DNA from: Aphrocallistes beatrix
Lineage: Eukaryota > Porifera > Hexactinellida > Sceptrulophora > Aphrocallistidae
Length of the DNA stretch: 64,000 bases
NCBI GenBank assembly: GCA_963281255.1
Contig: OY725488.1
Span: 12,249,524-12,313,523, forward strand
Reading direction: 5' to 3'
The position numbers and the translations under genes were made by a program. Of this stretch, positions 57,930 to 64,000 are shown piece after piece. The first letter of the stretch is position 1, and the number at the start of each line of letters is the position of its first letter. A model generated the notes under the pieces. It saw only the letters and a program-made list of their open reading frames with translations. It made no database searches and was not told the origin of the DNA.

Positions 57930-58174
57930 TAATTAGAATTTCTAATCTGCGTTGATTAGAGGGAATTATCATTCCTTAATTTTCTGTGAAGTTTCCTGTC
58001 AGAACATCCATTGTAGTGGTATAATAGACTTTAATACTGCCTCCTAACTAGATAGAATATGTATATCCAATTTCTAACCCAGACTATGGACTATAGTAAC
58101 TTTATTGTTGCCTATTCCTCTCCATCAAGATAGTTGCTCTAGACTCTAGCCCTAATTTGACGTGGGGTCAAAAG

Positions 58175-58182
58175 TATAAATA
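58175..58182 (+). promoter_or_regulatory. TATA box of NLR2 (predicted)
   Basis: GTATAAATAG, about 260 bp before a good splice donor and 1.2 kb upstream of the NLR2 start codon. It lies in a segment absent from the matching position upstream of NLR1. Confidence 0.5.
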
Positions 58183-58194
58183 GAAATGACCCCA

Positions 58195-58246
58195 CTTTCA
58201 TTTTCAATTTCAATTCACTTTCAATTAACTTTCACTTTCAATTCAA
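58195..58246 (-). promoter_or_regulatory. Run of GAAA motifs resembling interferon-regulatory-factor sites
   Basis: Read on the minus strand the run has six to seven GAAA cores, including GAAAGTGAAAGT, which fits the GAAANNGAAA half-site pair bound by IRF proteins. It lies just downstream of the TATA box, around the expected start of transcription. Binding is inference. Confidence 0.35.
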
Positions 58247-58435
58247 CATTCCTAGGCAAAGTAAGGCTAGAGTTAAGTTCTCTAGTTTCTTGCTTCATTT
58301 CTATTTAATTCTTCATCCATAGTTTTAGAATCCTGAATTTTATTAATTGCTTCTCCGTATATTTTTAGATTGAGTTTATCATTGATCGCAATCTCACACA
58401 TTCCAACTGACTATTCACATCTCGAGACACGTCAA
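58205..58435 (+). other. Predicted 5' UTR exon of NLR2
   Basis: The start is assumed about 30 bp after the TATA box. The exon ends at the donor CAA|GTAAGT (58,436). Joined to the acceptor at 59,351-59,352 it would place the NLR2 ATG 7 nt after the junction, with an intron of about 0.92 kb. Confidence 0.45.
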
Positions 58436-59358
58436 GTAAGTAAATGTAACTGAGATGTTAAGACTAGAGTATTTCATTAATTCTTTAAGGCGATATGAAG
58501 CATTCGAAATGCAAAATTGTGGTTTGGCAGACCGATTTTATACTCTAATTAATATATTTTTCTTGGAAAGTTGGTTGAGAAATGTAAAATACCACATTTA
58601 AAGGAATTACAGGGTTAATAGTGCGATTTTAACACATTTTGTAATATTATTCCTAAAGTGAGCATTGATTTAAATTGATCAGGAATGTCAATTATGCATA
58701 CATTTACTTATTTTATATTCACAGAATTGATTCAAGTGCAAATCTGAATATACTTGTACATAGTTAATACTCCTCATTAGTTGCTGAGTCCTCTTCTAAC
58801 TTAAAATACTAATTTAGTGTCAAATGTGCAGAAATACGTATAAAAGCAGAATATGGTAATAATGCATTAAATATTTCACATTACTATAATTGCTGCGTGT
58901 GCGAAGTTTAAGTTCTACAAAATCAAATATTCGATTCCACGCAAGTGTTTATATGACTTTAGTTGAGCTAATCATAATACTTTCAAAACAATTTGTATTG
59001 AAGATATTATTATTTAAATATTTTCTTATTAATTCCGAAAGTATGTAATTTCAAGAAAATGTAGATATCCCTTCTAAACCATAATAAATTTCTGAGCAAA
59101 ATTTTGTAGGATTCAAAGTGCAGATTTTGAAAACTGCACATACTGACATAGCACACAGCCAATGTCATATGGGAGTATCTCTCTATGAGAAATTGAATCA
59201 CTGTTTTTAAGAATTATAAGAATTCTCAGGGAATAAATCATGCTCTATCTTATGTCATTGCTAAACTAAAGTTGAGATAGATTGTTGGTTTCTAATAAAT
59301 ATTTTTAAGAGGTGCCACTTGTTTAAAATTTAATTTTGTTCCATTGCACTAGATCAGA

Positions 59359-62300
59359 ATGTCTGACGAAAGAAGATACGAAATGAAAGTGTTTGTCGAA
59401 CTTAAGAAATTATTGACACCTTCAACCATTGCTAAACTTCAAAACGCGATCGAGGTACCAGCACGAATCGTACAAGACACTGGAAATGATCCCATTAAGT
59501 TCCTATTCGCGCTGAAAAAATGGGACCAATTCAATCCTTCCACGTTCGATTTAGCGTTGCAAGGTGTCGGTGGGAGTATCCTCCACACAGCCAGGAAGCT
59601 AGAATGGCTGTCCGACCCGAGTCACAGGCAAAGATCGCACAAAGAAGAACCCAAATCCATGCAAACATTCGTCCAACTGTTAACACAGGGAATGACCTCA
59701 CAGCAATGGATGCTGCTAGCTAATACTGATTCCGAATCGGCACCAAAGTCCATGTTAAAGCAATGCATTGACAACAGAGCCATCACATCTAACATGGTGG
59801 ACCTCTGTGAAGACCTCGAAATCGTAGAACGGAACGATTTAGCGAACAAAGTTCTTAGTTATGCATCCACTTTCCAACATCTGAGTAGTAGAATGTTTCG
59901 CCAGCAAATCCTGGAAGAAATCGAACGTGATGAAAAGGCAGAGCTGATAGTGTGGCAATTGAGTTTGAGAGAATTCATCCGAATTCAGAATAAGGACGTG
60001 AGTGTTATCCTCGATCAAGATCCTGTCCCCATAGAATCCGTCTACATTCCCCTGACCGTCATCAAGGTGGAGAGTCCCGAAAAGAGAGTAGGGGCAGAGA
60101 GCGGCTGTGAAGAGATTGAATTCCTCCGAAATATCCACAGTCGGGTAGCACAGGAATCGGTCGAGGTGGTAGATTTTGATTCGATAGTGACCAGTTTTGA
60201 CTCCTCCCGTCATGAACTCTGGTGCCTGATTGGCAGTCCAGGAAGCGGCAAAAGTTTTCTGTGTAAGCATTTCGCGTACATGTACGGCACCAACACACTG
60301 ACCAACTTCCGGTACGTTATCTCCATCCCGTGCCGGAGTCCCGAATGGCACAAACTCGAGGAGGCGAGACACGAAGCGGGGAACATCGTTGATAGCGACT
60401 TCATCGTGTGTTGGCTCTCACTGAGCATGTTTTCAGGTGCGAAGTGGAGCAACTCCCTCTCTGAGCAGTTGGTGAAATCGGACGGAGAGGGACTCCTGAT
60501 TATCCTCGACGGAGCCGACGAATTTGCAAGAGATGTGCCATTCGACGCGACACTACTAAACTGTTTGCTTAAGCGACGTATCCTCCCGCTAAGCACTGTC
60601 CTCGTCACGAGCCGACCATACGCGTGGTCCGAACTTCAGGAGAAGTCCCAGTTCCCTGTGGACGCCCATTTCCAGGTGCTCGGTTTCTCTCCGGAAAACC
60701 GAGACCTTTATTTCGAGAAGCGCATTGAAACCATTTCCAAGTTAAATGACGTAAACGAAATGTTCTACCGGCATGAAGAAATCGAGCAGCTTTCTCTGAT
60801 CCCAGTGAATTCCAGCTTGTTCACCGCTCTATTCAACGAGTCCGAGTCCATCCTGACTTTCACGCTTTCCCACATTTACACCCAACTGATTGTATACATG
60901 ATTAGGCGCCAGTTATCCCGTATGGGCCTAAAGGAGCACAGCAAAGTCTGCGATCTTTCGAAATTCCACCCAGGAATTCAGAAGTGCATTCGTGCCATTG
61001 GGAAGGAAGCGAATCAGGGCATTTTTGATCGAGATCTGACTTCTGATAAAAATATTCCTTTAAAGATCGGAGACACGAAACTGAACAGCGAGCGTCTCGG
61101 TCTGATGCAGGCACATATGAAAGTGGGTCGTTTCGGTAATCGTGTGAAAGTATGGACATTTCAACACCTCACGATACAAGAATTCATGGCTGCAGTCTCC
61201 ATTTGCGCCAACTCCTGGACGAACCAATGTTTAATTTTCCGCTACATAACTTCCTCTGTCCAGTACCTGTCCATGTACAAGATGGTAATTAGGTTTGTGA
61301 GTGGCATTTTGAGAGAGAACGCAGGTCGCATGACGCCTATTCTGTGTAGACACACACTCCCTAAACCGATGTCATTCTCTGACTTGCCGATGATTTATAA
61401 GCTGCGTTATTTCACAGAATTTGCTGACTGTTCAGGTTGGAAGGAATTTACACAATCATTCCTCCTATTATGCGCCTTAATTAGCGAATTAAACTATTCT
61501 GATTCGATTTCGAAACATTTCGCATATTTCAAAGAGAAATTCCCTGAACCAATCTGCCTATATTTCACCCACACTGTTTCCCCGAATGAATGGCATTGTT
61601 TCACACAATCATTGAAATACGTTCACAACTTTCATGTAATATATATTCATTCAGGTTTTATTAAATCAACACAGTTCAATTCTCTGCTCCCAGCACTCTC
61701 CTCTTGCCATCTGGATTACTTAGCACTCGTGTTTGTTGATGAAGATTTCGAAACGATCCTTTCCTTCACTGGTCCGCTCTCCTCTGCCACTCTACCTGCT
61801 AGCACCAGAATTAGCATTGATTTCGTATCGTGTGATCTGACAGCTTGTAACGATTCTCAGCTGCTATTCCCTTCCACCAACCAATTCACTGGAAGTTTGA
61901 AGTTAGAAGAATCTCCAATGAAGCATTCAATGCTAGAGAACTTGACCAATCAATTCAGGTCATTACACAATTTGTTCTATAGTCCCAAGTCGAATGATTC
62001 CGATTGGTCGCTCATTCACCAATTAATATCAGACAGTCCGCTCAATGGACTGTACATTTGGGACTTCCACGGTTTCCTCCCAGTGACAGCTGACAGCCTA
62101 TCAGCGCTCTCCTCGCTGAAAGAGTTGTTTTGGGATACGGAACAAGATTGCTACGAAGCATTGCAATACTTGCATCGACTCAGTTCCATCACATACCTCC
62201 GTCTACACTCTGCTTCCTGGCCATCTCCTAATCCATCCTACCCAGACTCCATCTCACGACTAATCTCTGAAAATTCCACTTCACTGAGAGAGATCAGTTT

Positions 62301-62736
62301 ATGCGCTTTAGAAAGAATTGGGTTTGACAGCTGGGGTAGTTGCTTAGATTTAGTTTCAATTTGTTCCAACTTGATATCGTTACAACTCTCCAATTGCAAT
62401 TTCACACCTGATGATATGAGTTGCTGGTACAGAGCTTTAACAGTTATGAAGTCACTCGTCTACATGAGACTCCGCTACACTCCATTACAAGATTCTGGAA
62501 TGTTGGTACTGTGTCACAGTCTGAATTATCATCCAGCCATTAGGTATTTATGGATAGAACGCTGCGAGCTCAGTTCTAAATCGTGTCTTCCTCTCAAATA
62601 TCTCATCTTGACACCTCCACACATCAAAATACTGGATCTTTCCAAGTCCGAACTTTCGAGTCCTGATCCCGAACAGCTGGAACTCCTCGAACAGTCAGCT
62701 GAACAATGTTCCATCAAGATTGATTGGGAAGACTAA
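59359..62736 (+). CDS. NLR2: death-fold-like x2, NACHT and LRR immune receptor
   Basis: Predicted cytosolic NOD-like receptor of 1,125 residues, aligning with NLR1 without a gap. The N-terminal repeats (about 8-85 and 100-180) differ from NLR1 at about 28 positions. NACHT residues are unchanged: GSPGSGKS at 292-299, LDGADE with D384, D387 and E388, TSRP at 417-420, and FQHLTIQEFMAA at 601-612. In the LRRs, differences sit at exposed strand positions such as 901, 924, 926, 928, 948, 950, 1011, 1012, 1037, 1039, 1040, 1065 and 1067, several reversing charge. The start is supported by the acceptor just upstream and by alignment with NLR1. No disabling change was found, so both copies look functional, probably with different ligand specificity (inference). 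Confidence 0.93.
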   Translation: MSDERRYEMKVFVELKKLLTPSTIAKLQNAIEVPARIVQDTGNDPIKFLFALKKWDQFNPSTFDLALQGVGGSILHTARKLEWLSDPSHRQRSHKEEPKSMQTFVQLLTQGMTSQQWMLLANTDSESAPKSMLKQCIDNRAITSNMVDLCEDLEIVERNDLANKVLSYASTFQHLSSRMFRQQILEEIERDEKAELIVWQLSLREFIRIQNKDVSVILDQDPVPIESVYIPLTVIKVESPEKRVGAESGCEEIEFLRNIHSRVAQESVEVVDFDSIVTSFDSSRHELWCLIGSPGSGKSFLCKHFAYMYGTNTLTNFRYVISIPCRSPEWHKLEEARHEAGNIVDSDFIVCWLSLSMFSGAKWSNSLSEQLVKSDGEGLLIILDGADEFARDVPFDATLLNCLLKRRILPLSTVLVTSRPYAWSELQEKSQFPVDAHFQVLGFSPENRDLYFEKRIETISKLNDVNEMFYRHEEIEQLSLIPVNSSLFTALFNESESILTFTLSHIYTQLIVYMIRRQLSRMGLKEHSKVCDLSKFHPGIQKCIRAIGKEANQGIFDRDLTSDKNIPLKIGDTKLNSERLGLMQAHMKVGRFGNRVKVWTFQHLTIQEFMAAVSICANSWTNQCLIFRYITSSVQYLSMYKMVIRFVSGILRENAGRMTPILCRHTLPKPMSFSDLPMIYKLRYFTEFADCSGWKEFTQSFLLLCALISELNYSDSISKHFAYFKEKFPEPICLYFTHTVSPNEWHCFTQSLKYVHNFHVIYIHSGFIKSTQFNSLLPALSSCHLDYLALVFVDEDFETILSFTGPLSSATLPASTRISIDFVSCDLTACNDSQLLFPSTNQFTGSLKLEESPMKHSMLENLTNQFRSLHNLFYSPKSNDSDWSLIHQLISDSPLNGLYIWDFHGFLPVTADSLSALSSLKELFWDTEQDCYEALQYLHRLSSITYLRLHSASWPSPNPSYPDSISRLISENSTSLREISLCALERIGFDSWGSCLDLVSICSNLISLQLSNCNFTPDDMSCWYRALTVMKSLVYMRLRYTPLQDSGMLVLCHSLNYHPAIRYLWIERCELSSKSCLPLKYLILTPPHIKILDLSKSELSSPDPEQLELLEQSAEQCSIKIDWED

Positions 62737-62748
62737 CACTCATTGAAG

Positions 62749-63067
62749 GTAAGTATTCTCTAATTTTAAATTTAAATAATTTAGTTCGATTCAATTCCAA
62801 ATCTAATTATACTTTGAATTTAATTTAAACTATTGAATTCCCGCAAAAATTTAATATTTCTGAATCGATTATAAAATAAAACCTCACAGAAGAACAATTA
62901 ATTTAATTAATAAAATATTTTAAATTTCTCTTTGAATTTGGTTTAAATATAATTAATTTCTTCATTTCTATAAATAGAATGTCCTACTAATCTATTGGCT
63001 TAGAAGTCTGTGTCATTCATTCACTGATATCTCAATGCAGTACATCTTAACTGTCCTACTTCTCTAG
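62749..63067 (+). other. Predicted 3' UTR intron of NLR2
   Basis: Donor AAG|GTAAGT 12 nt after the stop, acceptor CTACTTCTCTAG, 319 bp. Same structure as NLR1, with the internal AATAAA also kept. Confidence 0.7.
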
Positions 63068-64000
63068 GTGTCAGCTGCTACTCAATCCCCTTTCTCTCTC
63101 TTCCTATTTCACACCTCTATAGTCACCCCTTCCCTGCTATAACACATCTACTCTTCTCCCCACTCTATCTGCTAGAGATTGTCTGCTAGCTTGAACTTGA
63201 ATTGTGTATTTGTCTGAGTTCTGAATAGAAATATCATTAAAACATATAAACTCACTCTATTCAACTTTACTACATCGTTATTATTGGGATAATTTAATTC
63301 GGATTAGAACCAGAATGCTGGTAGTAATGTTTTGACCTTACTCGGCGAGGTGTGAAAATTTCACTGAGAATTTAAGATAACTGAGGAATTATATTATTCA
63401 GTGAATGCAAAATTTCTAATTTCTGCCTTGTCCAATTCCTCAGTCGATTCGTTCGAATTTATAAACAAGAAATCTTTAACATAATACGATTTCATATTTA
63501 CGTATCTTTGGCAAGCTGTTGAAGATTTCATCCTAAATTTCCATCTTATAAGCAATTTTGTTCCAAATTTAGTACAGGTCAATGCTGTAGATTTTCCAGG
63601 ACGTACATATGTAATGCAAGACATGAAACACTATTCATGTAATATTACTAATTCTATTAGAAATGAATAGCATCCTTCTTTTAACACAGAGATCATATTT
63701 TACTAGAATTCTAAACAAATTATTATCAAAGATTTCTATTATTGACAATTAAGTAAATTCATTGTAATTTCGTTCAAGTGACTCATAATTGAAGTGTGCT
63801 TTTTTTCAATTATTTAACTGCTACCATGAGGTTACTTACAACAATCCTATTGCCATATAGCTTGACTATATTACTGCAGATTATCGAACTATGGAAACCC
63901 AAATAAAAAGTTTAAATCTTAAGAAAATCTATATACCTGGAATGACGAATTCATTTGTTGATTCTGACGTATGATACAATTACGAGTAAGATGCTATTGC
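63068..64000 (+). other. NLR2 3' UTR exon and downstream duplicated DNA
   Basis: Collinear with 11,454-12,340 until the window ends. No gene was seen. Confidence 0.55.

Larger units (their letters stand above)
52640..59340. repeat. Upstream half of segmental duplication, copy 2
   Basis: Collinear blocks with 670-7,700: GGATCCTAGC at 52,688, CACGAGGAAGTGAGGAGACT at about 54,139, GTTCCATGGTACTTC at about 55,828 and TTTTAGGACGAATC at 57,296. Private insertions here are the MITE at 53,647, the module at about 55,980-56,275, the Helitron at 57,395 and the promoter segment at about 58,110-58,460. Confidence 0.7.

Overview
The window looks like genomic DNA of an animal. It is AT-rich, gene-poor and dense in repeats, with spliceosomal intron signals (GTAAGT donors, pyrimidine-rich tracts before AG acceptors) and two intact NLR-type (NACHT plus leucine-rich repeat) innate immune receptor genes. 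Large single-exon NLR coding regions with N-terminal death-fold-like repeats fit an early-branching animal such as a sponge or cnidarian, but the species cannot be fixed from the sequence.

Layout. (1) About 600-13,500 and about 52,640-64,000 (running off the end) are two copies of one segmental duplication, each centred on a 1,125-codon NLR gene on the + strand (7,745-11,122 and 59,359-62,736). The two reading frames, the stop codons and the 319-bp intron just after the stop share a constant offset of 51,614 bp. (2) 13,638-17,446 (minus strand) holds exons of two related multi-pass membrane proteins, one of them broken. (3) 18,594-23,095 (minus strand) is a damaged copy of a large DNA transposon encoding a CxxH-type transposase and an OTU cysteine-peptidase domain. 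It is followed by a Ty3/gypsy integrase relic (23,096-23,793). (4) 23,800-35,800 and 43,460-48,200 are mosaics of recurring repeat modules and short non-autonomous DNA transposons, with two copies of an orphan FYVE zinc-finger exon and a hAT transposase remnant. (5) 35,834-43,454 is a second and structurally complete copy of the OTU transposon. It has matching termini (GGGCATGCC...), an exact 8-bp target duplication (TAAATATC), foldback-type inverted arms carrying tandem arrays of a 185-bp repeat, and a recognisable empty site at about 32,930. It has itself been hit by a pogo-like MITE, a mariner-like MITE, a double Helitron and a hAT MITE.

The two NLR proteins are built alike: two death-fold-like repeats, a NACHT NTPase and C-terminal LRRs. 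The NTPase core is nearly identical between copies. The N-terminus differs more, and the LRR differences concentrate at the exposed positions of the LxLxx strands, where replacements greatly outnumber silent changes. NLR2 also has a TATA box, a 5' UTR exon with a GTAAGT donor, and an IRF-site-like run of GAAA motifs. The most unusual systems here are the diversifying NLR pair and the foldback transposon with a transposase-linked OTU peptidase.
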